Part shown: positions 8,402-16,432 of the stretch, in pieces
How the letters are laid out: every line of letters starts with the position of its first letter
How positions within the stretch are numbered: position 1 is the stretch's first letter
Source of the DNA: Patescibacteria group bacterium
Lineage (GTDB): Bacteria; Patescibacteria; Paceibacteria; UBA6257; 2-01-FULL-56-20
Direction of reading: 5' to 3'
Assembly (NCBI GenBank): GCA_018971305.1
Contig: JAGXBC010000001.1
Span: forward strand, 248,001 to 312,000
Length of the DNA stretch: 64,000 nt
The notes under the pieces: generated by a model
Seen by the model: only the letters and a program-made list of their open reading frames with translations
Database searches by the model: none
What the model was told of the DNA's origin: nothing
Made by a program: the position numbers and the translations under genes

Positions 8402-9442
8402 TTATAACAATTCCTTATTTTTATTCTTGTCACCGGTTTTACTCTTTCCGATTTGTTCTATTGGGACCGGTTCTTCCTCATCCTCTTGCTCTGGCTTCTT
8501 CTCGGCCTCAGGGAGCTTTCTCATAATATCCATTAATTTGCCCATTTCTTTAACTTCTCCCGGTTCTTCTTCTAACCCCATCTCCCCCTCCGATATTTCT
8601 TCGCCACCCTCCCCTCCGCCTGCTTCGATTTGTTCTCTTTCGCTTTCCTCAGCACCTTCCCCACCCTTACTTTCGCTGGGTTTTTCGTTGTTCTCTCCCT
8701 CGCCCCCAGTCGAACCCTCTCCTTTTTCTGCATCAGCACCCCGATCATCCGCACCTTCTCTACCCCCTCTTTCGCTGGGTTTTTCGCGCCCCTCTCCCTC
8801 TATTCCGGTCAGAGATTCTTCTTTCTCTGCTTCTTCCTCTTCTCCTGTCTCCAGCTCTTCGCGGCGTTCAGCTTCCCGACCTTCGCTTTTCGATTCTGAT
8901 TGTTCTGTTCCCTCTCCCTCTAAGGATTCACCGCGACCCCCACCCGCTCCTTCTTCTGTAGTTCCTTCTGGTTTAGGTGTTGCACCTGCTTCCTCTGCTG
9001 TTTTCGCCGCACCGGCGGCTTCTTCTGTTGTCTTGGCTGCCTTGGCGGTTTCCTCCGCCGCTTTTTCCACCTCTTTTACCTCGGAGCCAGCTTCGTTTTC
9101 TGGTGCTGCAACTTTGGCTGCAAGTTCGGCCGCCTTTTCAAATTTAGGATGATCATCGGCATAAAATGTTAATAACAACATTGCCGTCATCCATGGAAGA
9201 TCTCCTAAAACAGGCACAACTCCTCCGGCAAATCCATATAAGGCATAAATAGCTCCGACGCCCTTAAGCACCAAATACATAAGAACAGCCGCCTCGCAAA
9301 AAGCGATTATCTTGGAAACTATTTCTCCGGCACCGGTAAACAGGAGAACAAGCTTTACTATATCAATCAAGCCAACCGGAAGTATTAGAAGTATGCGTTC
9401 TGGTAGAGAGATTTTGGGCTGCGGTTGCTGGTTTTCTTCCAT
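8402..9442 (-). CDS. Membrane protein with long Glu-rich low-complexity tail, T4SS operon
   Basis: A 346-residue protein in two parts. Residues about 1-100 hold several hydrophobic helices (ILLILPVGLIDIVKLVLLF, IIAFCEAAVLMYLVLKGVGA, LPWMTAMLLLTFYAD). From about 105 to the end it is a highly acidic repetitive region rich in Glu, Gly, Ala and Ser with short repeats such as EEAGAT, KPSERGG and GGEGA, ending with a short basic segment KSKTGDKNKNKELL. The acidic tail is probably disordered and cytoplasmic. The gene lies between virB4 and the secreted protein in the same operon, 10 bases from its neighbour. No homologous family is recognised. Confidence 0.65.
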   Translation of the reverse strand: MEENQQPQPKISLPERILLILPVGLIDIVKLVLLFTGAGEIVSKIIAFCEAAVLMYLVLKGVGAIYALYGFAGGVVPVLGDLPWMTAMLLLTFYADDHPKFEKAAELAAKVAAPENEAGSEVKEVEKAAEETAKAAKTTEEAAGAAKTAEEAGATPKPEGTTEEGAGGGRGESLEGEGTEQSESKSEGREAERREELETGEEEEAEKEESLTGIEGEGREKPSERGGREGADDRGADAEKGEGSTGGEGENNEKPSESKGGEGAEESEREQIEAGGGEGGEEISEGEMGLEEEPGEVKEMGKLMDIMRKLPEAEKKPEQEDEEEPVPIEQIGKSKTGDKNKNKELL

Positions 9443-9463
9443 AATTGCATCTTAAAACTAAAT

Positions 9464-11218
9464 CTATGATTCCTGATCGTGTTCCTCTACCAATAACTGT
9501 TCCGGGTTGGTAGTAATAACGCGGTCTTCAAAATATGAAGCAACGACCTGTATGGCTACGTGCCGCTTATTCCCCGCGAAGAATAATCCGGTGCCGACTT
9601 CGGCCCCCAAAAGAAAATTCTTTTCTGAATCAGTCAGGTCAAAAGCCTTAGCGACAATATCAATGGTTGCCGGCGCCTGTTTCAAAAGGAGTTGAAGCGA
9701 GGAATTCGTGATTATCGGCCGCCCGTTAGGCGAGCGCAGAAAGTCCTCAACGTCTTGCGTGATAGTCGTTAATCCTAAATAGTATTTACGGCAACGTTTG
9801 GCGATACCCAAAAGGAAAGAAGAACTATCCTCATTCTTCATCATCCACCAGGCTTCGTCGATGATGAGCAGGCGTTTTTTGAGCTGGGCGCGTACTAAAT
9901 TCCAGATGAATCCCAAGATAATAAACATTGCTATCGGTCGCAATTCTTCCTCCAGGTCGCGGATAGAAAATATTATAAGTCGATTATCAACATCTATATT
10001 GGTGGGCTGGTTTATAAACCCCGAGAAACTTCCCTTAGTGAACTTATAGAGGCGTTCGGCTATCGCTTTCCCTCCTTCAAGGTTTCGCAAGATAGTTTCC
10101 AGGTCTTCCAAAAGCGGAGATGTGGCGCCGGAAAAATCCTGTCCGGCAACTATTTCGCGCGAAGCATAGGTTTCTGTTATCGCTCTGTCGAGAAGGGCGT
10201 CTTCTTCCGGCTTAAGTTTTCCGAGCATGAGTTTAAGTAGGCTGGAGATGTTAACGATGTGGGAGCGCAGGACGTCGGAGGGAGATTCGTCTTTGGGAAT
10301 GGGCGGTATGTCAAAAGGGTTGATGTGTTCGTGCGAAGAAAGGGAAATATTAAAAATTGTTCCGCCCAGGGTATTGGAAAGTTTTTGATATTCGTTTTCG
10401 GGATCAATAACTATTACGTTTTCCGTATCCGTCATTAACGATCTTATTATTTCCAGTTTGGTGGCATATGATTTTCCCGAACCGGCTTTGGCAAAAACCA
10501 CTTGATTGGCGTTCTCCAAAGAGAACCTGTCGAAAATCACCAGGCTGTTATTATGCAGGTTTATGCCGTACATAATTCCTTCATTGGAAGACAGGTCTTC
10601 GGAAACAAAGGGGAAGAAAGATGATATCGGTCCGGAATTCATCGGTGTATAGATCTGGATCTTGTCGTCGCCCGTAGGCATTATGGAGAATAATCCCTCC
10701 AGTTGCTGGAAGATGGCTGGTTTTAAATAGATAAGTTTTGCCTCCATAATTGATGTTAGTTTGGATTCTATCCGCGCCAGTTCTTCCTGTGAGTCGGCAT
10801 AAACAGTTATATATACTCCTGTGTCAAAAAGTTTTTCCTGCGATTGTTGTAATGTGTCGCGCAGGGTTTCCACGTCGCGGAGGGCCGTCTCGAGCATTGG
10901 ATCACGCACTAATCCCTTATCGGCGTTATCGTTTATTTGTGATTCAAGTTGGGCCGATTTTCTCCGAAGGTTTTTGAGTGCCGAGCCCGTGTCTATTGGA
11001 TTTACAAAGATAGAGATATCAAATAGATTCGGAAGATCTATTATCGGTTCAAACCAGCCGGTGGAAAGATAGCGCGGATAAGAGAAAACGAAGAACGTCT
11101 TGGCTATTTTATCCCCGATCTTTAAGTAATTTTGGGCGACCTCCAATCCGGCCGGAGCGATAATCTTGGTTACGTTCTTAAAATCACTATTTTGGCCTTC
11201 GTTTTTATTATTGGGCAT
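9464..11218 (-). CDS. virB4: VirB4-family T4SS ATPase, ATPase-containing part
   Basis: Energises type IV secretion and pilus assembly. The 584-residue protein has the Walker A loop AKAGSGKSYATK at about residues 243-254, a VirB4/TraC-style phrase VIVIDPENEYQKL, Walker B RLLIIDEAWWMM, and the downstream TTITQDVEDFLRS and ITNSSLQLLLKQ segments typical of VirB4/TraC motors. The N-terminal 200 residues cover the middle domain of the family. The usual N-terminal domain is encoded by the separate upstream gene at 11255, so the motor is split into two polypeptides totalling about 808 residues, near the normal single-chain length. Belongs to the minus-strand T4SS operon. Confidence 0.93.
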   Translation of the reverse strand: MPNNKNEGQNSDFKNVTKIIAPAGLEVAQNYLKIGDKIAKTFFVFSYPRYLSTGWFEPIIDLPNLFDISIFVNPIDTGSALKNLRRKSAQLESQINDNADKGLVRDPMLETALRDVETLRDTLQQSQEKLFDTGVYITVYADSQEELARIESKLTSIMEAKLIYLKPAIFQQLEGLFSIMPTGDDKIQIYTPMNSGPISSFFPFVSEDLSSNEGIMYGINLHNNSLVIFDRFSLENANQVVFAKAGSGKSYATKLEIIRSLMTDTENVIVIDPENEYQKLSNTLGGTIFNISLSSHEHINPFDIPPIPKDESPSDVLRSHIVNISSLLKLMLGKLKPEEDALLDRAITETYASREIVAGQDFSGATSPLLEDLETILRNLEGGKAIAERLYKFTKGSFSGFINQPTNIDVDNRLIIFSIRDLEEELRPIAMFIILGFIWNLVRAQLKKRLLIIDEAWWMMKNEDSSSFLLGIAKRCRKYYLGLTTITQDVEDFLRSPNGRPIITNSSLQLLLKQAPATIDIVAKAFDLTDSEKNFLLGAEVGTGLFFAGNKRHVAIQVVASYFEDRVITTNPEQLLVEEHDQES

Positions 11219-11254
11219 ATATTTATTTGTGCCGATAGTTAGGTGGTTAAAAAA

Positions 11255-11929
11255 TTATAATCCAGATTTTTCGGAAGCTATATTCACACCTTCTTTCTCA
11301 ACGGTTTCCGGATTGTAAAAATTATAGAAGAGCTCTATTAATTGTTCGTTGTTCAGGACGACGGCTTCCAGCCCTATCGATAAAAGCCCCTCCAATACTT
11401 GGTTCACGCGCTGTTTCAGCTGGGCAAGGTTTTCATTGAAACGCATCATCGTTTCCGCCTTAGCCTTTTCTTCGGCAGCATCATTCTTTTTGCCGAAGAA
11501 TGGCAGGATTTTACTTATGGATTCCTGGTTTGGAAGCATCAGGGGGGAAAACGGCACAACCACCAGAAAGGCCTTTTCCATGATGGCATTTTTTTGTACG
11601 AAACCGCGCACAAATTCTATGTACTCCTCCGTTTGGTTCTGCAGAAGCGGCGACTTCTCTTTGGCTTCGTATTTAGCAAGGCCGCTCAAGTATTTTTCTA
11701 TATTTACCTTCCGGGAATGGATGATGACTTGCATCGGAAAATCCAGGCCATTCAAAAAATTTTGGTAGGCCTGCGTTACGATGTTCTGCTCCATTTCAGA
11801 TTTCAGGGCAAAATTAATTCCGCTTACCATAATAACCTGGCGCAGACTGCCGTTTTTCATTACCACCGTGTCTTGCACAATGTCTTTTATAGACACCAGG
11901 TCTTGAGTGTTCGCAAAATTTTTAGGCAT
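11255..11929 (-). CDS. TraC-like protein, N-terminal VirB4 domain as separate polypeptide
   Basis: A 224-residue protein whose beginning (VSIKDIVQDTVVMKNGSLR then QVIMVSGINFALKS) is characteristic of the N-terminal domain of TraC/VirB4-type ATPases, which contacts the inner-membrane complex. It contains FPMQVIIHSRKVNIEKYL and the QNAIMEKAFLVVVPFSP-type strand and ends with RVNQVLEGLLSIGLEAVVLN before a short tail. It has no Walker motifs. The gene precedes the ATPase gene by 36 bases and follows PrgI, the PrgI-TraC-VirB4 order known from Gram-positive-type systems. A frameshift is unlikely because each part has its own start and stop with an intergenic gap. Confidence 0.8.
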   Translation of the reverse strand: MPKNFANTQDLVSIKDIVQDTVVMKNGSLRQVIMVSGINFALKSEMEQNIVTQAYQNFLNGLDFPMQVIIHSRKVNIEKYLSGLAKYEAKEKSPLLQNQTEEYIEFVRGFVQKNAIMEKAFLVVVPFSPLMLPNQESISKILPFFGKKNDAAEEKAKAETMMRFNENLAQLKQRVNQVLEGLLSIGLEAVVLNNEQLIELFYNFYNPETVEKEGVNIASEKSGL

Positions 11930-11970
11930 CTTTTTATTTTATTATACCTTTTAATTACCCAATTCTAAAT

Positions 11971-12468
11971 TTATCTGTAATCAATGCGCCGTGCCGCCTC
12001 GCGATCTCCTGTGACGTGCTGGAATATTTGGTACTGATCATCAACCTTCTGCATGAATTGTTGGTTGGATACTTTTGTGCCGCTTTGCAGGTTTTTCCAG
12101 GCGCTGCGTAGCGCCGCTCCAGAAACAATATTCTCTAGTGAGAAATTACCAGACACTCCAAGCCCATCACTACCCTTGACCGTTTCCGGATTTTCCGGCT
12201 GCCAGACGTACACCTGCGGTTTCCAATAAAAACCGAAGGCGCTTAGAACCACGCTCGGTAGGGCTCTCCCCTCCACTCTTATAAATGCCAGAGCCAGAGA
12301 TCCGCCTACAAGGAAAATAGAAAGCATGGCAAAAAGCCATGGCTGTACTGTGAAATATAGGAGGAAACTAAGAATTCCTGCAGAGCCTACGTAGACGAAC
12401 TGTTTAATAGTGAAGGGACCGACGAGCTTGTCTTCCGTTTGAATAAATTGAGGGACCTGAAATTGCAT
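11971..12468 (-). CDS. PrgI family membrane protein of T4SS
   Basis: A 165-residue protein starting MQFQVPQFIQTEDKLVGPFT, the characteristic PrgI-family opening, with two hydrophobic helices (FVYVGSAGILSFLLYFTV and LFAMLSIFLVGGSLALAFI) and the region SAFGFYWKPQVYVWQPE. PrgI-like proteins are small inner-membrane T4SS components next to VirB4 and partly comparable to VirB3. The soluble C-terminal part is longer than minimal family members. The position immediately upstream of the split virB4 supports the call. Confidence 0.85.
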   Translation of the reverse strand: MQFQVPQFIQTEDKLVGPFTIKQFVYVGSAGILSFLLYFTVQPWLFAMLSIFLVGGSLALAFIRVEGRALPSVVLSAFGFYWKPQVYVWQPENPETVKGSDGLGVSGNFSLENIVSGAALRSAWKNLQSGTKVSNQQFMQKVDDQYQIFQHVTGDREAARRIDYR

Positions 12469-12487
12469 TGTTTTTAGGTTTTACCCA

Positions 12488-12584
12488 CCTGCCTCGTCTG
12501 CCGACTGGCAGGGCTATTTTAGGTGTTTGGCTTTTAGTTGATCTTAGCGGGGGCTTCCTAAAAGCCAAAAGTCAAAACCTAAAA
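12488..12584. repeat. Long hairpin-forming spacer inside the T4SS operon
   Basis: Between the 418-aa gene and prgI. Outer arms TTTTAGGT (12517-12524) and ACCTAAAA (12577-12584) enclose a perfect 12-base inverted repeat TTTGGCTTTTAG (12526-12537) / CTAAAAGCCAAA (12558-12569). Just upstream (12488-12512) is a smaller palindrome with CCTGCC / GGCAGG arms and an inner CTGCC-GACT-GGCAG. The loop contains GCGGGGGC. It could attenuate, process or stabilise the operon mRNA. Confidence 0.7.
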
Positions 12585-12585
12585 G

Positions 12586-13842
12586 CTAGGTGTTTATTGG
12601 AGGCTTCGGCAGATTAACGTCTGATTGGTTTAGAGCTTGCGATGGCGACTGATCGCCGGGAATAGCTTTATTTTTTTCCAATATTTTTATTTTCTCAAAC
12701 TCGCCCATTGTATCTTTAATTTGCGGTAAAGATTGTGGCGGTTCTGCTCTTTTGATTATCGGTGATCCTGCAAAGAGCGGTCTGACTTGTTCGTTATTCC
12801 CCTCTATTTTTTTTGTTCCGGTGTCGTTCGCGATGGGCTGTGGCATGTCACCCACAATCGTCTTTAGTCCGGTGTAGTGTACTACCCTGGGCTGTTCTTG
12901 TTTCTGGGCAATAATTTCTGGTTGTGTGTTTGGGGCAGATGGCTGTTGGCTCTTTATATCTTTTGTAATTGGAGAGAAAACAAATTTATCCATTTTTGCC
13001 ACCGGCGGACGTGGTGGTGGGGCTGGCTTCATTACTCCTTTATTTGTCGTGAATGAAACGGAGCCGCCGATTTCTATTTTTGCCGGTCCAAGCGGAGCTT
13101 GTCTGTCCTTAGTTTCTGAAATTTTCTGTTCGGGGATATTTATTCTGAACTCCGAGGCCGATTTTGTAGGAGAAGCCGGAGCTTCTTCGCGATGAAGCAT
13201 TGCCGGGGGCGGTTCGTCGGGGGATTCTTCGGTTGATATTTTTTCTGTCCCATAATCAATACGTTCCGCTTTCTGGTTCTGTATTCCTTGCCGCCTATCA
13301 CTCACCGCTTGTTGCTGGGCGGGAGATTCAGTGAGACGTGACGGTGGTATTTTCTTTCCCAACTCCATTCTCTCAAATTCCCCGATGGGCTCTTTCTGTT
13401 TTTCCACCTGTAGTGTGGCGGAGAGCGTGGGTTTTGCAGAGACGAATGTTTCGCCGATATCTATCCCTCCCGGTCGGCGGATTTCTTCCATTACCCTCGG
13501 AGCGATCATATCAAATTTTGAAATCGGTTCATGCACAGACATAATATCGGCTTTCAGGGGATCAAAAATTCTCTTGTTTATCGCGCCGGCTATTGTGTCT
13601 GCGGCCTGCGGTACGATTCCCAACTCTTTAAGCTCTCCCGCCATGTCTTCCGGATGGATGAATCCCAAAATCACGTGGCCGAAAATCCTTACCACATAAT
13701 TTATTTGTTCTTCTGGCAGATGCTCATTGCCGCAAGTTTTCCAAATGAAATCGGAGTTCGCTTCCGAGACCATCGCTTCGCGCAAAACATCCGGGATATT
13801 ATCCCATCGTTCCAGCGCTTGATTTTGTGTGACTGTTACCAT
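12586..13842 (-). CDS. Protein of unknown function with N-terminal helical domain and disordered Pro-rich part, T4SS operon
   Basis: A 418-residue soluble protein. Residues about 10-100 (ERWDNIPDVLREAMVSEANS, then LPEEQINYVVRIFGHVILGF) look like a compact helical domain. The rest is low in order, rich in Pro, Gln, Lys and Ser, with short motifs such as APPPRPPVAKMDKFVFSP and many isolated helices. There is no signal peptide or membrane helix, so it is probably cytoplasmic. It is 8 bases downstream of the VirB6-like gene. A scaffold or adaptor for the secretion machine is possible; no family is recognised. Confidence 0.6.
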   Translation of the reverse strand: MVTVTQNQALERWDNIPDVLREAMVSEANSDFIWKTCGNEHLPEEQINYVVRIFGHVILGFIHPEDMAGELKELGIVPQAADTIAGAINKRIFDPLKADIMSVHEPISKFDMIAPRVMEEIRRPGGIDIGETFVSAKPTLSATLQVEKQKEPIGEFERMELGKKIPPSRLTESPAQQQAVSDRRQGIQNQKAERIDYGTEKISTEESPDEPPPAMLHREEAPASPTKSASEFRINIPEQKISETKDRQAPLGPAKIEIGGSVSFTTNKGVMKPAPPPRPPVAKMDKFVFSPITKDIKSQQPSAPNTQPEIIAQKQEQPRVVHYTGLKTIVGDMPQPIANDTGTKKIEGNNEQVRPLFAGSPIIKRAEPPQSLPQIKDTMGEFEKIKILEKNKAIPGDQSPSQALNQSDVNLPKPPINT

Positions 13843-13850
13843 GTTTTATT

Positions 13851-16424
13851 TTATGGTCTATTATTTCCGCCGCCTTGGTTTCCGCCTCCTCCACCACCGC
13901 TACCTCCGCTACCAGGTCCGCCACCGGAGTATTCCCATGTCCCGAAGTAATTTTGTAATGTTCGTTCGTGGCCTTTGAGAGCACCTTCCAGTTGCCGTAA
14001 TTTTATTGCGGCTGCTGCCTCGCCCTCTTTGTCCCCGGATGCTTTAAACGCATCTACGACCCCCTGCTGTGCATTAATGAGTTGTATTAATAAATTAGGA
14101 ATCTTTTCCATTCCGGTAGTAGCGAGCGTTTGCGAATTCATATTCCTTACTATGGTGGGTATGATGCGTTGGTTATTTTCGGTGATTGCCGAAAGAAGTT
14201 CTTGGGTGGTGAGTGGGTGTTCTGCGTAGGCCTTTTTGCCGAAGATTGCGTTGGCGTTCATCCTTGCGGCGTCAGTGGCGGTAAGTTTTGTGGCGAATTC
14301 CTTCATGGATTCTCTAAGCAGTTGTGCTGCCGATATTTCTGTTTGTCCTGTTTGAAACATTTTTTTGGCCCATGTTTGTCCTGCTTGGAATATTTCATTT
14401 CCATCCTCATCTTTTACGGCTTCAGCTGGCTTAATTTTCGGGCTGTTCTGTTCTAGATACTCCCATCTAGCCTTATCTCCAGCAGACTTGGCATTGGCTT
14501 CTTCTGCTGCCTCTCCCGCTTCCGTCGCGCGTTTAATAGTATCAATACTATTTTTGGCCTTATCTCCGGCGGCTTTTGCGTTATTCTCGGCTTCAGTTTG
14601 AGGGCGACCACGTTTAAGAGATGCCTTCCTCTCTGCTTCATACGCTTTGTCATATGCATTAGTAAGAACTTTATCGTGTGCAGTAGCGAACGCCTGATTA
14701 GTCATCATGGAGTACCCCGCGTTCATCACCGACACATTCCCCGGGGCCTTTGCTATATTGTACGCTTCCTCATATTTTTTATCAGCCTCGGATATTAACG
14801 GTTTCAAGGCCTTTTCCGATATTCTTGTATTCGTCGTGCTACCGGTTAGCTTATCGTAATCACCGAGCATCTTCTCCTGCCTAAATCTTTTGATGGTGTC
14901 CATGTTGGACATAAACTCTCCGGCAGTGCTTTTGCCTCCATCAATCTTAGTATCATTGGATATCTTTTTGCTTTCTTTCAGCATTTCTATCGCCGCAAAC
15001 TTCATTTCGGTTGTAAGGTTTCCAGAGTTAAGGAGTTCTGTTAACTCCGAGGAGCTTTTGCCTTTTAATCTGTCCTTCGCGCCTTCTACCATTCCCTCGT
15101 TGCTGGTTACCTTACCTAGACCGAGAGCTGTTTCCCGCTCTAGCCTGCCGGCAATAAATCCGGCTGCACCTCCCACAACCGGGATTTTCCTTATTTGCTT
15201 ACTTACGGCGCCTTCTCGTAGATGCTTTTCAAGAACCTCGCCGCCCGCTTTCTGATATGCGAGCCGCCCACCCTTCTTGGCCTGCTTGCCGACGTATCCG
15301 CCGATTCCGGTTGCCGCGCTTTTAACCGCCGCCATTCCCGCGCTCGCGCCCATAATTCCTAAAGAGTTCGCCGCGATAAGCCCACCGACGGTCAGACCAA
15401 GGAGCACGAAGTCACCTAAAATATTCGGGATAAGTACTTTGAAAGTGCCGCTGAAGAATTGAGATACGGCACTTTGCGCGTTACCAAGGTTAACATTCGG
15501 CGTCGGTTCTGTTTGGGTTGAGATTCTATGGATTCCTGGTGCCATGATGACGACAAGATATAGAAAGAAAACAACTATCGGGGGGAAAAGCGCCCACCTG
15601 ATGAAATTACTCCACCATTTTGTGAAATTTCCCCGTAAAGCAGGGAAAACCCAGCAAAGCCAGGCGAACGGCAGAAGAATGAAAAGTATGGACAAGTACA
15701 CGTATCTTATTAAGAGCATTATGGCAAGAGTTCCTAAAACAATTACAATGCCGACAAGGGTTATTAGGGCAAAAACCATTGCCACTAAGATCACGATTAC
15801 GCTTCCAGCGCTACTTCCTAGGGCGTCGGCGGTTCCCAGGTTCGAACCCCCGCTACTAGACAGCATTACTTGTGGCTGGAATAGGATGGCGATTGCATTA
15901 TTAAACCCCTGACCAGAAAATTGGTCTAAGAAAAAGTTAGTCAAACCATTTGCCGCGCTTACCAGCATGCCGCCGATGACCAATCCGAAGTTGACGAGGA
16001 TAGCCATGAAGACAAGCTTCCAGAGGATTTGTTTAAGGCCGTATGTTTGGCTGCGGAGAATCGTAGCGAGAGCTATAACTATGATTCCCAGAACGAAACC
16101 AAGGTTGGCGATAGAGAGGGATGTGGCAAAGCCGGTTTGCACGAGGGCCGTATTTACTATACCCCTATTGATATCAAGGAGTAATTTTATCGCCCAACTC
16201 TCCACGGCTATAGCCAAGCTGGCAACCGTGGCCATAACGTACACGATCCCGTAAACAAGATTATTTACTACTGAGCTACCTATATCTTCTAAACATCCCG
16301 TTGCTGTAGCGCACCATGCTTTTGCCTGATGCGGAGATAATGCAAAAACCGCAAGCGCGATGAATAGTGTCGTTATAACCAATTTCGTTTTTCTATTTTT
16401 TGCTATTCGTGTAAATGTAGGCAT
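13851..16424 (-). CDS. VirB6/TrbL-like polytopic T4SS membrane protein
   Basis: An 857-residue inner-membrane protein. A signal-like N-terminus (LVITTLFIALAVFALSPHQA) is followed by about six to eight hydrophobic helices in the first 380 residues, for example LVYGIVYVMATVASLAIAV, IANLGFVLGIIVIALATIL and LVFMAILVNFGLVIGGML. The order and topology are those of VirB6/TrbL proteins that form the export channel. The C-terminal 450 residues are hydrophilic and helical, ending in a Gly-rich tail (GGGPGSGGSGGGGGG). It sits second in the T4SS operon. The identification rests on topology and context, since VirB6 proteins share little sequence. Confidence 0.78.
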   Translation of the reverse strand: MPTFTRIAKNRKTKLVITTLFIALAVFALSPHQAKAWCATATGCLEDIGSSVVNNLVYGIVYVMATVASLAIAVESWAIKLLLDINRGIVNTALVQTGFATSLSIANLGFVLGIIVIALATILRSQTYGLKQILWKLVFMAILVNFGLVIGGMLVSAANGLTNFFLDQFSGQGFNNAIAILFQPQVMLSSSGGSNLGTADALGSSAGSVIVILVAMVFALITLVGIVIVLGTLAIMLLIRYVYLSILFILLPFAWLCWVFPALRGNFTKWWSNFIRWALFPPIVVFFLYLVVIMAPGIHRISTQTEPTPNVNLGNAQSAVSQFFSGTFKVLIPNILGDFVLLGLTVGGLIAANSLGIMGASAGMAAVKSAATGIGGYVGKQAKKGGRLAYQKAGGEVLEKHLREGAVSKQIRKIPVVGGAAGFIAGRLERETALGLGKVTSNEGMVEGAKDRLKGKSSSELTELLNSGNLTTEMKFAAIEMLKESKKISNDTKIDGGKSTAGEFMSNMDTIKRFRQEKMLGDYDKLTGSTTNTRISEKALKPLISEADKKYEEAYNIAKAPGNVSVMNAGYSMMTNQAFATAHDKVLTNAYDKAYEAERKASLKRGRPQTEAENNAKAAGDKAKNSIDTIKRATEAGEAAEEANAKSAGDKARWEYLEQNSPKIKPAEAVKDEDGNEIFQAGQTWAKKMFQTGQTEISAAQLLRESMKEFATKLTATDAARMNANAIFGKKAYAEHPLTTQELLSAITENNQRIIPTIVRNMNSQTLATTGMEKIPNLLIQLINAQQGVVDAFKASGDKEGEAAAAIKLRQLEGALKGHERTLQNYFGTWEYSGGGPGSGGSGGGGGGNQGGGNNRP

Positions 16425-16432
16425 CGCAGTTT

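Noticed and set aside
8427..9152. Long plus-strand open frame opposite the Glu-rich gene
   Set aside because: It is the Ser/Pro-rich mirror of the GAA/GAG-rich gene; no start signal or neighbours in that direction.
9464..11929. VirB4 as a frameshifted pseudogene
   Set aside because: The two parts have separate starts and stops with a 36-base gap, and both keep conserved family motifs; a genuine split is more likely.
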